Both the position numbers and the translations under genes were made by a program. DNA of 64,000 nucleotides from Angiostrongylus vasorum (taxonomy: Eukaryota > Nematoda > Chromadorea > Rhabditida > Metastrongylidae). The notes beneath the pieces were generated by a model that saw only the letters and a list, made by a program, of their open reading frames with translations, was not told where the DNA came from and made no database searches. Shown in pieces: positions 1 to 14,528 of the stretch. The DNA is taken from NCBI GenBank assembly GCA_018806985.1, contig JADANN010000197.1, positions 141,501-205,500 of the forward strand, written 5' to 3'. Position 1 is the stretch's first letter. Each line of letters opens with the position of its first letter.

Positions 1-2880
1 TTAGAGAGTTATGGTTTAGTGCGGTATATTTTGGTTTCTTTTATAGATAACTAGTGCTATAATTTTTTAGAAAAAATAGTGACCTTACGCACCCTGACAG
101 CGGCTAGGTAGTGCTGAAGGACATGACTGAGTAAAAAGAGTTGACTTGATCGTTTTCGTAATAAACTCGACACGAGAAACTCGTTTGTCAACAAAACTGG
201 ATAATGTTCATTTAATTGTGCAACTTCACTGCTGTTCTACGGTACTACGGTATATGAATTATACGATCGCTAATGCAGTTGATGATAGAATAATTCGTCT
301 TACTATCATTTGTGATGATGTCGAACATAATCGCAAGAGATAGCGGTGGTTATCTAACCAATCGAGTGATGGAGGCTATTGTAATACTCGTATGAGTTAT
401 GATCACGGAGTATTGCACAATATGGACGAGGTCGCTCACTTAATGGGTTAATCCGCACTGATCCACACAAACAATAAGGGACAAACTTGATTAGTGACAT
501 ATCCAGCTGAGAAGAAATTTATGAAGTTTCTGAGAAAGAATGAAAGCAGGGTCCAGCGAGGTTGTCTGTGATTGATTACTGCGGATAGGAAAAAGAATCA
601 GTGATCATGGATTTATCGTAACTAAGTAGGTGTTAGTTGATGGTTATACTGCCATTTAGAGAAGCTACATAGAGCGTAATAGTTAGCACATGAGGATGCA
701 TATGTCAGTAAAGCAGTGCTGAGTTGCATCTTCTTTACATTCCTTAGTGGAGTATTAGATTTCTGTTGTTGCAACGTGTTCTTGTGAATTTTGAAATCCT
801 AAATGGCAGCCAGTAGATGTACCAGGTTTTGCTAGTTCTAGGTAGACCTTGACGAAAACAACGGTGCGCTGCTATTTTGATGTTTTGATGAACAGTTTAT
901 TTCTCATAATTTAGGATAACAACTTCGAAATTGGAACCACAAAAGGTGTTTATAGTCGAAGGTGTTAATTTTTGCACGTACAGGACGAGATAACGTTATC
1001 AGTGTTGCAATTTAAATTATACATATTCGCTCTGACAGTTGTGTATTCTAACGCTAATAGACCAGAAGACTATGAAAACAGTTCTTATAAAGTGGGCGAA
1101 TTCTGTTAGGCTCACTATATGAAACGTTTGATATAATCCTTAGATGTAGAACTATGTCAGCGTTAAAGACCTTAAAGAATTCATTGAATATTTTTATGAA
1201 ATCAACTGTCATGCCTTCAATATGCTTCAAAATTGAGTTAAGAAGGTGAATGGTATCTACGATGGCATCTCCGATAGCGCATTTGTGTAGTAGTCAATGG
1301 TTAGACAGTAAGTGACCTCAAACGTTCTGGGTAACTGAATCGAATTCTAGAAGACAGTTTTATCTGAAGAAGAATGTGTGGCAGACAAGAACAAATAGCT
1401 GAATCAAAGGTACAAATAGAGTGTAGTATTTCATTAAGGCATATTTAAGAGGAATATATGTGGAATAACGGAACGGCATTACGATGAGAAGAAAAAAGCT
1501 ATGAAGCCTCTGCTTGATGTGGTGACTTTCAGGAGAAAATACTACGATGCATTTTCAATATCAATTAGAGAATTAAGAATATGTTAATAAGCTACTATTT
1601 CGTCAAAACGAATGCCCAGTGGTAGTCCTAGATTCTTATGAATTAGTTCTTGATCAGCTTGATGACATATCAATAGAATAAAACGATTTCATTGCAAACA
1701 CTGGATGAGAAGAAAGTTGCGGACCAGTTTTTTTTGGGGCCCATAACAACTGTTGTACTTTTCACGTATAACATGTAACAAGTGACGTTAGATTTTATAT
1801 GGGTGGTATGTTAACGCGGGTGAAACTGCTGGCTGTTGACATACAACATTTCTGTTCTACTCACCAAAGCGCTGCTATATTAGTACCAATGATTGGTGAC
1901 TGGTGAACGTGGGTTGATGAGAGAGAAATTGCAGGACAAGCTTCAGTTCAACGTATCGTAACGGTTTTGATTTAAAGACTAGTTGACGAGTTTCGCATTC
2001 AGAAATAAGCGTGAACTTCTGTGCTTGTTTCCCTTTTATTCTATACAGGTGATGATGATGAAGACGCGCTGTATCAAGTCTTAGAATGAACAAAACTTTA
2101 ATTCATTGCTACGTAACATCAAGTGTATCGTCTATCACGTAACGTCATCGTAACAAAATGCGTTTGGATTATTCTGAACTCTTAACATGATAACGAATGA
2201 TTGGACTCACATTTTAGTGATAGTTGTCAAGTCACACGTCTCGAAAACAATGATGGAGTACAAGTAACAAAATTGCTCGTGATAATCAATCATATCAGTA
2301 CTTAGAGGATGTTCAGAAATGTTTTTCAAGTCCAAGGCGTAAATGTTCTTAATATAATCATCTATGTGACTTCTATGTGACTGAACTTGTAAGCATTAAC
2401 TGCTATACTTTTCAACTCCAAGAAATGAATTTTACATCTTTAGAAATCGCATATTATTTATTTTTGCTAGCGCTTTCTGCATACCTTGTAATCATGTCAT
2501 TTTAGTACATTTTACTTTATATCTGATAAAGAATTTTCTGCTTGGAGTGTCATCCCTCTAAAGCGAATACGAAAAGGCTGTCAGCGTTCTCGTTGTCATA
2601 GTGGTCTCTTCCGTTCTAAAGTGTAAATGTATTGGATGGATTTATCTATGGTGTCTACTTCTTGGGAATGATTATTATGAAAAAATATTCTACGCATCTT
2701 AGATTACAGTGATAGCTGGATGTTGTAAGGATTTTACATGGTTTTATACTTCGTTTTATATATGGAGAGCTGGTCGAACTTAACGATAAAGCAGTGATGG
2801 GTAGATTTTAGGTTTGTGCCGAATGCACCGTAATCCCATTAGTATTTGCTCGGACAACGTGGCAATTGTTAATAGCGATA
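1..2880. other. no supported gene
   Basis: Short frames only, none with splice sites or texture that I would defend; no repeat shared with the rest of the window was noticed. Confidence 0.4.
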
Positions 2881-2950
2881 GTGACAATCTCTCAAACGTT
2901 GTCAGACGAGGTGTGAGACATATGTTCACACCGTTTGTCGAACTCAAGTG

Positions 2951-3799
2951 ATGAAAAAACACCGATACACATCTTTTTCGTCGTTCAGACATTTAAGCGG
3001 GAAGGCACCACACGACTTCGACTTTGAGGAAGTCGGGGAACAATTCAAAAACTGCGCTTACAAAGGAGAACTGAATTTTGGGCGCTGGCCCCATATCATC
3101 TGTCGCGTCATCAGTAGAAAATTGACTAGATTTTCGCTGCTTTTTTGATGCTTGGGACAAATTTCTCATCCGCCTGTTATCACCTCATCGTAAAAAAGAT
3201 CTTGTAGACTCGGCTGGTGCATTGGTGCAGTTGTGCCCTGGCGTCATATAGTCACATCGATTTGGTGTGCGATGATTGAGTTGATACAGATAGAGTGTTA
3301 AACATAGTTTTAAAACTCGAATAATTAGTTAATTAACTTGTAGATCAAACGTTGGCGTTCTCGGTGAACAGCTGCTTGCTTACTGGTTGGGTAAATTGTG
3401 ACGATTGTTCACACGATCATATCACTCGCTAGCGTTGACTGTCCTGGGTTCAATTAGTCTTGTTTTGTGCCCGTTTATGTTAGATCTTCGAAAAAAGTCT
3501 GATAACTTCCGATTAGGGGAACACGTGCATCCTCGAACTGACATTTTTGATAATGTTATGCTCACCGAGATTAGGTGGAAGTGGATAACTCGAACTACTT
3601 CTGGTCAGTGACTTGTGAATTGGCTGGTCATTCTGTGCATTTGTCGTCGCGGTGTCGGATTTCGTGCTTCCCGGCTCGAAGGTGTTGTCGTTGATATGTG
3701 ACAGATTTGATCGTATTGCTCACAGCTGAGGGTATCGATGTCGAGATGTCACACCTAGTCCAGCCACCGCAAAGTGATAAATTATTGGGGATCGGATGA
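2951..3799 (+). CDS. three-exon gene fragment, product unknown
   Basis: Three segments join with matching phase: 2951-3113 (5' limit uncertain; the frame is open back to 2885), 3433-3603 and 3726-3799, which ends at TGA. Exon 1 ends in phase 1 at A|GTAGAA. Exon 2 starts after CTCGCTAG and ends at TCTG|GTCAGT, again phase 1. Exon 3 starts after GCTCACAG. Codon use is rich in RNY triplets. Exon 1 carries an acidic stretch (HDFDFEEVGEQF) and exon 2 begins with a hydrophobic segment (LTVLGSISLVLCPFML) followed by a polar region, which suggests a membrane or signal-anchor protein. I recognise no family. The last residues are DKLLGIG. The phase agreement over two introns is the main support. Confidence 0.5.
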
Positions 3800-4309
3800 A
3801 ATCCCGATCGATCCAAGTGCTACATCCCTTGAGTTCCAAAGTGTTATCGAAGCATCTGTAATTACATTGATAATGGGCGGGCTTCTTAAAAAGCTCACTG
3901 GTTTAGTGGACATTCACTGAGCCAATGCGTGACTTCTCGCGGCATCTACTAGTCGTACAAGTTAGTACTTTAAAATTCTTTGAAAAAGAGAGCCCGTTGA
4001 TCTTTCAAGGCTAGAAATTGATGATTGATACCCGGTTTGGAAAGCCTTGCGTCTTGGAAGGATAATTCAAACCATTGATGTGACATTTATAAAGACATTG
4101 CTATATTTGTGCTCAAAATGCTTAAAATTGTATAATTATATCAAAAGAATGCAGCGACTATATGTTATAACGGAAAATTTGCTGATTTATTATAATGTGA
4201 GACAATAGATTATTCGAAACGATTTTTTTTGGTTAGAAGAATAAAGTATACGTTAAGAAACAAGCATTGGCTTGAAGGTAGGGTATTGGTGTGGTCTGTT
4301 GTCAGACAG

Positions 4310-4425
4310 CATCCAGGCCTAGATAAACGGAAAGAGATATAGCAGCATCAGCTGTTGGCGCTGCTGGGGCACTCATTAATACAACGTTGACCCGTGGTTG
4401 ACACTTGCTGGCCGATTCAGATGAC
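4310..4425 (-). CDS. minus-strand coding segment downstream of the USP-like exon
   Basis: The minus strand reads an open, RNY-rich frame from about 4422 (possible acceptor CGGCCAG) through VNVVLMSAPAAPTADAAI to TGA or a GCT|GTCTGA donor near 4312. It follows the 4497-4852 exon in the same direction, but the splice phase does not match without a one-base change, so linkage is unproven. The product is unknown; an Ala/Pro-rich linker is visible. Confidence 0.3.
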
Positions 4426-4496
4426 AAGCGGTAATGGGCGTGTAAAACATTTCCGGAAATAAAGGGTGATCGCACAGATTATTACGGAAAACATAC

Positions 4497-4852
4497 CGAG
4501 GGTGATCTTAGAAGAGTTCTTCATACGCAGTGCTAAGGGTGGACTAAGATGTTGGGTCGTATTTTAGTAAATGCAAAATATATGTGGTGAATTCTTCGGG
4601 ATCGTTGGTTTGGAAATACTTTCGGTTCTGCAAATGATGGAGCAACGTAGGGAAGGGTATTGAATGCAATACGTGAGTACGTTGTTGGATGCGCTGAAGT
4701 GAAGTGAATAGGGTTTTAACGATTTCTGTTGGTAATGTTCGGTGATATGAAACTGCATTCCAATTAGATTGTGACACGAGTGTGGTAGTAATGGTTGTAG
4801 TGGTAATTCCGTGAAAAGAAACGAAGCAGGCCAAGTTGTAAAACATTGCAAA
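4497..4852 (-). CDS. exon with weak resemblance to a ubiquitin-specific protease catalytic domain
   Basis: Read on the minus strand from an acceptor (CCCTACATAG) at 4852 to a strong donor (CCCTCG|GTATGT) at 4497. The order of features recalls a USP domain. First comes FAMFYNLACFVSF, where USPs have the helix after the Cys box. About 60 residues later comes a helix with EIVKTLFTSLQRI, then YFQTNDPEEFTTYILHLL, placed like the QQDAxEFxxxLL box. The key QQD is replaced (TNDPEEF), and the Cys box itself was not found upstream. After LLKY the frame must shift by one base at an A4 run to reach the donor (SPPLALRMKNSSKITL). The USP assignment is inference and could be wrong; the coding call is firmer than the family call. 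Confidence 0.35.
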
Positions 4853-5221
4853 CTATGTAGGGATGTAGATCTCATCTGTAGCAAACTATACGGTAACCTG
4901 ACGTCGTGGCGAAGTGGCGTCTCGTTGTCTAGTCCTCGTTCTCTGACGACCGGTAACCATGTCCGGTTTATGATGTACGTACGTATGTCGTTAACGTCCA
5001 TCTGTGCATTAATGCCTTCCTTTTGTAGATGTGACACATTGTCTACCTGCTACTTGATGAATGGAATGTGACACAAACGGTGAAGCCTGAAGCCTTATTT
5101 TATGAATCCTCATAGAATTGGAATAGTTTATTGCATATGCTGTGGTCTATTAGCTTTTAACGAAAAAGAGAATAGTATTACTCGAGCAGATGTGAAATTA
5201 AGTTGATATTTAGGGGAATAT

Positions 5222-6727
5222 ATGCCACTAGACACAACACCAGCCAAAAAGTCAAGTGGTGGTCTTGATCCTGCTGGACTGAGGTCATCAATTGTGAAGG
5301 CTTTATTTCATGATTTGGTATGCATGTTATTTATTGATAGAAGTTTTTCTTACGCGACCTACACTGCGTGATTGATTGTATACTCAATAGAGCAGATTAA
5401 TTTCTAGAGTCCGTCCAAATCACCACCTTCGGATGTGAAAGCTACGAACAATGTTTTCAATACGCTAACGAGGGTATCACCATCGAAAAAGCCGGCTGAT
5501 TTATCTTTAAGCGAGGGTGATTTAACCCTAACGGAAGAGCTGAAGACACCTGTGGTTAGGACGAATTCGCAGAATTTGTTTCTAAACGCTGTTTCTGAGA
5601 AGAGTCTTGCAACCGTGTTTCAGTCCATGAGGGTATGTTTTACTACTATATTGAGAATCTCGATTCTGTAAATGTTGGGTACAAGGCACAGCTCATAAAA
5701 ATAGTGTGATTTTACGTAAAAATTTGAAAATACTATGAAATTTTACTCCGGGACTTGATTCTACATGAAGATAACCACAGTTTTCTTCCGTCATACTCCA
5801 TTAATTCAGTGCTCGTCATTTCGAACGGAAATGGGCCGCTTAGGTGTTAGTTGTGACCAGTGACGTGCGCGTGCACGTCGAGTGTTGGAACTGATTTATC
5901 GTGACCGTGACGGCTATTTACGATCGCTGTTCATTGCGGAGTCGCAGCTTGCAAGATATCAAACATGTGTCGGTACGATGGATAAGAAGTTATTCTGTGT
6001 CTGAGGCAGTGATTTTGCGCCGAGAATGAGCACCGTCGTGGACCCAAGGTGGTCTAGTAGTTGGTGTATATTTTTTCGGAGATTTAATTAGCATCAGATT
6101 GAAGGAAATAAATTAAAAACCTAATGTCTTTCTGACGGTTCTGAAATTGCGTCCTATATTCAAGTAGTCTCGGGAATGTTAGATATATCACTATTGGAGG
6201 CATTTAATCAACAATAAGAATTATGTATTTTGTTCAGTGTAGGGAAGCTCACATCTCAATCAGATTCGAAATTCTAGCCAGAGATGGGGGAAAAGTTTAT
6301 AGAAAAAAGTTGTGAGATGATGGTAATGCTGTTTTGAATCGGATGAGATCCAGATTTCTAGGGCGATTTATTCTGTGAATGGATTGAGTGCATTGATGCG
6401 GCTCCACAGAGTTACTGTAGAACTAGTCAAGTTTTCTGGAACACGGATTCACAGGCCGCGCTGACTACGGTACGACAAAATGCGATTTTGCATGCGAAAA
6501 ACTATCCCGGATGGATGGCGACAATATTCGTATATAATTGCTAGCAAAGTTTCGGTGACTGCGAACAACGATAATATTTGGGAAACGGTTTTTTCTCTAC
6601 TGGTGAAAGGACAACCTTACACCAGAAGAAGTCCTGTTAGCAGTCACAGTAGTGTATTTGCAAAAGTTGTAAATTTAGTTATAAATCAAGATTTCTACGA
6701 TCGTATTCTTTCAGATACCGTTCTCTT
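5222..6727 (+). CDS. multi-exon gene, product unknown; 5' end visible
   Basis: Exon 1 is 5222-5317 (ATG start, 32 codons, donor GTATGC). Exon 2 is 5408-5632 (acceptor TTTCTAG, 75 codons, donor GTATGT). Both are phase 0. The N-terminus is basic and Ser/Pro-rich (MPLDTTPAKKSSGGL, SPSKKPADLSLSEGD). A third coding block at 5864-5972 reads LELIYRDRDGYLRSLF and ends at G|GTACGA. A fourth exon, 6362-6727, starts after TTTCTAG (GDLFCEWIECIDAAP) and ends at TT|GTAAGTG, but needs one inserted base near 6535 to stay open. A short helical block at 6827-6911 continues in phase but has an in-frame TAA at 6867. The ATG sits 6 nt after GATATTTAG, compatible with a spliced-leader acceptor. Whether all blocks belong to one gene is inferred. 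No family recognised. Confidence 0.5.
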
Positions 6728-6826
6728 GTAAGTGTACACCACACAAGCATGGGTATATTCAATGAGTTAGGTGAACGTAGGTCGAATATATGGGCTATGC
6801 CGAATAATCGGGTGATATAAATTCAG

Positions 6827-6911
6827 TCAAAGCATTCATTTGATGATGTTAGAATGGATCGCCCACTAAAACAACAAAGAATGGGACAAGTGCAGGAAAA
6901 TAGCGAAAATG
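6827..6911 (+). pseudogene. possible continuation exon with in-frame stop
   Basis: An acceptor (ATAAATTCAG) is followed by a frame matching the phase-2 end of the 6362-6727 exon. It reads QSIHLMMLEWIAH, then TAA at 6867-6869, then NNKEWDKCRKIAKM to a GTAGTT donor. The texture on both sides of the stop is coding-like, so either the stop is a lesion or sequence error, or the exon ends the gene at the TAA. Confidence 0.3.
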
Positions 6912-7394
6912 GTAGTTTAGGCAATTAAACAGTGAATGGGCCTGACTCCACCTCCACTCGCACTGACCGATTCCCACCTAAAACGTTTTAAGCGTAGCAA
7001 CGAGTGTATCGTCGCATTGTGGTAATTGTGCATTGTGAAGTGTGGAGGATTAATGACTGGGGGGAATCTTGGAAACGAACTTTTGAAGAGGTGACCAGCA
7101 GCGAGGACAAAAGAAAAGGAGTGTGAGAAGTTTCTTTTGATTGAGTAGGGTATTGATTTTTATTGAAACTTGTTGTTATGGTGAGAATTACATGGAGGTG
7201 GAACTTATTTCACTGCTTATCTGAAGAGTTATTTTTATGAAAAAAGCACAGCAAAGAAAGTGTGAAAGGTGATGGAGTGAAATGTATGTCTTGTGACGTA
7301 TTTCAGACGGTTTGACTGCATTTTTTGTAGTGACTGTTTCGGTAAAAGTGGCTTTTGGGGGTTCTTTAGGGTTTTTGGTGAACATTTAGTTTAT

Positions 7395-7604
7395 TCAATA
7401 GGTAACTTGACTGCGAATACGGCGGTTAAGATCTATCGATTTCACAGATGCTTTCTTATCACTTAGTCTACTCATGAGTTTTTTAATTGGTGTTTTCCAC
7501 ATCTGGTAGAAAAAGAGTATTGCAACTGTGATAGCACCCATAGAGATAGCGTTCTGATTGCGGAATACGTAGTATTCGTTTTCAAACGCCACATTTGCTT
7601 TCAT
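7395..7604 (-). CDS. small single-pass membrane protein or terminal exon, unknown
   Basis: The minus-strand frame opens after a possible acceptor (CTAGATTAG) at 7617 and contains an ATG (or uses it as a start) at 7604. It encodes about 69 residues: a polar N-terminus (FENEYYVFRNQN), one hydrophobic segment (residues about 21-36, MGAITVAILFFYQMW), then a Lys/Arg-rich tail (KKLMSRLSDKKASVK), ending at TGA. Codons are RNY-biased. The layout fits a small type-III or tail-type membrane protein, but no family was recognised. It lies downstream of the 8.2-10.9 kb minus-strand gene and could be its own gene. Confidence 0.4.
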   Translation of the reverse strand: MKANVAFENEYYVFRNQNAISMGAITVAILFFYQMWKTPIKKLMSRLSDKKASVKSIDLNRRIRSQVTY

Positions 7605-8242
7605 GTGGGCGAAAATCTAATCTAGTAAAGTGCTAGTGGCCGTGTCACATGCCTTTAAGGGAGAGAGCGTGGTGGTGTTTGAAGACTCGTGGACGCCATT
7701 GGTTTGAAATTGTTCTTAACACCGACTTAGATGTTGAACATAATCCCATAGTAGCGGTAGAAGTCCGAGCATTCAATCTTTAGTAAGAGTTATTGGCACT
7801 GGAGAACTTTGAGGAAAGTAGATTTTATACAACAGTTGTTGGAATGGGTGGATTAGGAAAAGCAGCAGAACGTGTAGTTGAACAAGAGAAAGGCGAATTA
7901 GGCGTGTTTTTACTTTATCAAAACGCTTTATAGTGATCGTTTCGCGTGGTTGAGTGTTGCGAGTACATGTGTTTCGCGTCGAGCTCTTTACGATTTTACG
8001 AGCGATGAGCAACCATTGAGTTTGCAACAGTTTCCGACACGTTCTCTTCTATCACAACAGATTTTCAGTGTTTTGCCATTGGTGGATGTGTTAGTCGGAA
8101 ATCATGGTGCGGTTTGCAGAAGATGAGAGTGATCTCATTGATTAGTGATTTTTAGAATAAATTAAAACGGGTTATAAAGGAAGAAAAATTTTATTTCACG
8201 TAAATGAGTGAAAATTCATAGATAATCAGGAGCTACATTGTG

Positions 8243-10942
<2,700 letters not shown>

Positions 10943-11898
10943 AGTGAACTACGATTAAGTTTTCGTTGAAATATTCATCATTGCTGTAACAGAGCTACTA
11001 TGTCTTAACGTAAAGCGATAGAGAGTTGAGCGCTACGTCACAGTCCTTAGGGTGAAAAAAGATGACGGCGTTTTCTCACTCCACTTCTAATGCAAAATTT
11101 GCTGCATTTGGGCTTCTTAAATAACACTATTGTTGAAACTGCACTTGGAAAACGTTTATTGTTTAAAAGATACAGATATGCATTCATTGACCCGAATCAG
11201 CTGCAAATGGGCGATTAAGGACCTGGTCGTCTAGGTGTGGCTTACGTGTGTTGTGATTGATAGTGTCATTGTTTTGATGCCATGTGGTAAGCGGTTTTTG
11301 CGACAATCTGGGGGGACAACTGCGTCTCCATAAAGCTCTGTGCTCACTACCGTTCTACACTGTCTGATCCATCATTACGTCGTCAACACCGGCTGCTCTA
11401 TCGCATCGGGTCTAATATAACACATTATAAACACGTGCAGGCTGCCATAATAACTGCCTCATTGGTTTTGAGTATTAGCCACTTGTGTGAGTGTAAGAGA
11501 GAGGGAGAGAGAGAAGGAACGAATGGCTTATGATAACAATATGCTTTGCCACCATACGGCTACGCGATATAAGCAATCATCGAGGTTTTGTGTGAAGAGA
11601 AGAGCAAAGCATTTTGTTATAGTCGCTGAAATTTCGACATGTCTGGTGATTTGGGAAGCCATAACGAAGTCTTTAGCTAGTTTAACGCTCTGTTATGTTT
11701 TATTTGCGGTACAGGGAACTATATCGGCAAGGACTAGAAAAAATGCACCTACTCATTGTTTATAGTAAATTCTTGCGAATCACAAACGCACTACTCTAAT
11801 CTCGCGTAAAAATCTGCTTGAGTATGAGTTTTATTGAGTATAAGATTAGAGATTCCCAAGACCGACTTTCTGTTAACCTCGGCATTGATTAATAATTT

Positions 11899-12077
11899 GA
11901 TGTTTTGCTTCAATAAGAAAACACGAGGACGGTATTATAGAATTTATTAGGATACAATAGCTGACGTTTCGGTGGTTTCGCTTTCTTCAGAGCCTGGAAA
12001 CCGCCGAAGCGTCAGCTATTGTTTCCTAATAAATTCTATAATAACAACCTCGTGTCTGCTTGTTGAAGAAAAACATC
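11899..12077. repeat. 80-nt-arm inverted repeat containing hammerhead-like motif
   Basis: Left arm 11899-11978 and right arm 11998-12077 are near-perfect inverted repeats around a 19-nt spacer. The centre is the Penelope-type motif: AGCTGACGTTTCGG at 11959 and its mirror CCGAAGCGTCAGCT at about 12003. The outer arms share TATTATAGAATTTATTAGG. This looks like two element termini joined head to head. Its flanks match the 3' flank of the 63.5 kb copy only loosely. Confidence 0.7.
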
Positions 12078-12984
12078 GAAATATGATTAGAGAGTTTATG
12101 TGTGAAATTCGTTGCACTTTTTCTATGGTGGTGGATTGCCTGAGACTCCGCGAAGTGAGGTCACCGTTTCACAATACCTCTATTCTTTCTGATTCGCTTT
12201 TTCGAACACGCATCTCAATCTCGATTACGGTATCGTCGTCTGTCATGCAGACCACCATAGTCGCCACCGCAATGACCACTGTGATGTGGCGGCTTCCACT
12301 AAAGACGATGAGCGTCATAATGTTCGTCGTTTTTTGCATATGGCATGACGATGAAAAAGGGAGCAATTCAGTTGCGCGGCCCTTGTTTGAGTGCTATTCG
12401 AACGGTACGCAATTTAATGTCACATAATTGTTACGCACTAGACAGTCGGGTGGTGGTAATCGCGGCGTCTGCGATTGAATCGTGTCTTCAGACGCTTGAT
12501 GAATGTGGCAAGTTAGTGGGTGGCACGACGGTGCAAGATTGCGTCTAATGGGAACCTCAAGAATATATCTTTAAACTTACTCATTGCTCCTTATGGTGGT
12601 TACATCATAAAGTTGAACTATGGTTCAATGGTCGAAGCAAAATTGTCGGCTATAAATTGACAGGAAAACCATCAGTACATCTGTTCAACTGTATCTTATC
12701 GCCTACCTAAGTCATTTACGTGGGGTGTTGCTGACAGGTACGCGGTTATTCTTATCGTCTAAGAGATCACTAGTTGTGGTCAGGACTTTCCATGGTGATC
12801 ACTAGTTCAAAGACCTTTTTCTCATGTTAATTAGGACCACGTTTTCTGCATGGCCGAGATGAAGATCGTGATAGCGGTCGGCGTTACTTTTACTGTCATC
12901 GCGAATAGTCAAAATCGCGTTGATTCGTTCGTAGTCGTAGCTGTAAGGTGCCGCCTGTACGTCTCATCATAAGCTGTTGTGACA

Positions 12985-13431
12985 TTAATTCGGCGCTGGG
13001 AGCGGATCTTGTCGTCTTGCTGGATTACGGTTTCCTATGTGCTGACCGTAGCTTGGAGAGCAGATGATATGATGGCAGTGACTGTAGATGTGAAAGGAAC
13101 ATGTGGTAAGTGAGACGCAGAAAAAGCTGGCGGTTATCGACGCTCCTGGCACACAGAGTCTTGGCCTAAGCCGAATATCTTTTCCGGTTGATTGCCGCTT
13201 TCGGAGAGTATCTAATTGCACTATTTGGGCTATACTGCTAATGTCTGGTGCTTCAAGTATTTGCCGATATGTTGTGCTAGGACATTGGGCATAGAAGTGA
13301 AATAAGATTTCAAGTTCACGATGGTGATTAATCTCCCACAGAATTGCCATTGCATCTAGCTGAAGTCTTGATTTCGATAAGACACTGATTTCAAATTTGA
13401 TCTTTAGAAAGCTTCGTGTGCAAGTGCACAA
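12985..13431 (-). CDS. coding exon, product unknown
   Basis: A minus-strand open frame of 148 codons with strongly coding texture in its first two thirds. A likely acceptor (TTTGAAATCAG) near 13388 gives a start at VLSKSRLQLDAMAIL. Clear helical segments follow (EINHHRELEILFHFYAQ; SSIAQIVQLDTLRKR). After TGKDIRL the texture weakens, and the real exon may end at a donor such as TTCTGC|GTCTCA near 13107. It may be an upstream exon of the minus-strand gene at 8.2-10.9 kb (same strand, same helical character), but no splice link was demonstrated. Confidence 0.5.
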   Translation of the reverse strand: MCTCTRSFLKIKFEISVLSKSRLQLDAMAILWEINHHRELEILFHFYAQCPSTTYRQILEAPDISSIAQIVQLDTLRKRQSTGKDIRLRPRLCVPGASITASFFCVSLTTCSFHIYSHCHHIICSPSYGQHIGNRNPARRQDPLPAPN

Positions 13432-13507
13432 ATCATGATTTCATGTTTCACAAACAAGTATGCATCGCATCTATCAACTTTGACCACTTGGTTAGTGTAA
13501 GTGCAGT

Positions 13508-13683
13508 GACGAGCACCCGCGCTGTGTTGTCTTTGCTGATGAAATGAATAGAAAGATTCACAGAAGTGCAGTTGATATGAAGAAGAGGCTTGTTAAGAGA
13601 GGTGTTATGGAAACCGATTCCACAAATTACAGTATAGGCAGCCTAATGAAATTCCGTAGGAAGAAGTCAGTGATGTATCTGTA
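13508..13683 (+). CDS. coding exon upstream of the SOWAH-like exons, unknown
   Basis: After an acceptor (AGTGTAAGTGCAG) the plus strand reads an RNY-rich frame (DEHPRCVVFADEMNRKIH, then KKRLVKRGVMETDSTNY) that stays open to TAG at about 13681, with an alternative donor TCA|GTGATG. It is basic and Ser-poor, with a possible dibasic cluster near the end (FRRKKS). Position and strand would allow it to be a 5' exon of the SOWAH-like gene at 15.2 kb; no family is recognised. Confidence 0.5.
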
Positions 13684-14528
13684 GAAAATGTCATGGAGGA
13701 AGCCACTTAATTGTACTGAAAGCCAAAGTTCTTACTCCAAAAGTTGGGCGTGGAAAATAGTGTTATCAATTAAGACATTTTTAATTGAATTGGTTTCACT
13801 TAAGTACTGTTTTATTTCCGAAGATCTCCTTTTTTTAGTGAATGAAGTAGGCGGTGTTATTTTCGTTTGTATTTGTAGTACAAAAAATCTGTCAGTGGCT
13901 CTGTGGACTGTGTTTTGTCCAAATGCACACAGAATTGTTTGTGATTCGGTTCGATTACGGTAGCTCGATTGCTGCATTCATGTCAGAACAAATCGTCGTG
14001 GACCGGTTACACCATTGACAACCGTCTTATGTTGATATTGCACGCTAAGCGGGTATACCGTAACACTTAAGCGGAAGCGTACTTTCAACCCATTCATGAA
14101 ATGAATGATGTTATTCATTTGCATTTTTTACGTTAAGAAGGAAATCAAGTGGTTCGATATCAGTATTGAGTCAAGCGGTTCAGTTGTTTAGTATCGCTCC
14201 ACTTTTCTGTGAACCTTGGTAACGTTTCATGGGTTACAGGTTTGAAACAGCGTTGGTGAATGTTTCACATGAATGTCTTAGCGTAGGTTCACCGACGTAT
14301 AGACTAGGTGTTATATTATTCTATAACTCGAGGCCTGCGTACTGAATTGATTTGCGGTACTTGTTGGCCAAGTCCAAGAAATGGGGAAATAGGCCAATTT
14401 ATTCGTCTTTTTTGTTGCAAATGTGTCGAATCGCATGGATTACTGCACGCGATGTTCCCACCAACGAAAAGTTTTAGTGATCTTGTTTGCGACTGGATTC
14501 GATGTGTCTAATTCATTGTGGTATCCGA

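Noticed and set aside
4564..5037. 157-codon minus-strand ORF
   Set aside because: Overlaps the 4497-4852 exon in another frame; it lacks splice logic, and its better-looking part is the shadow of that exon.
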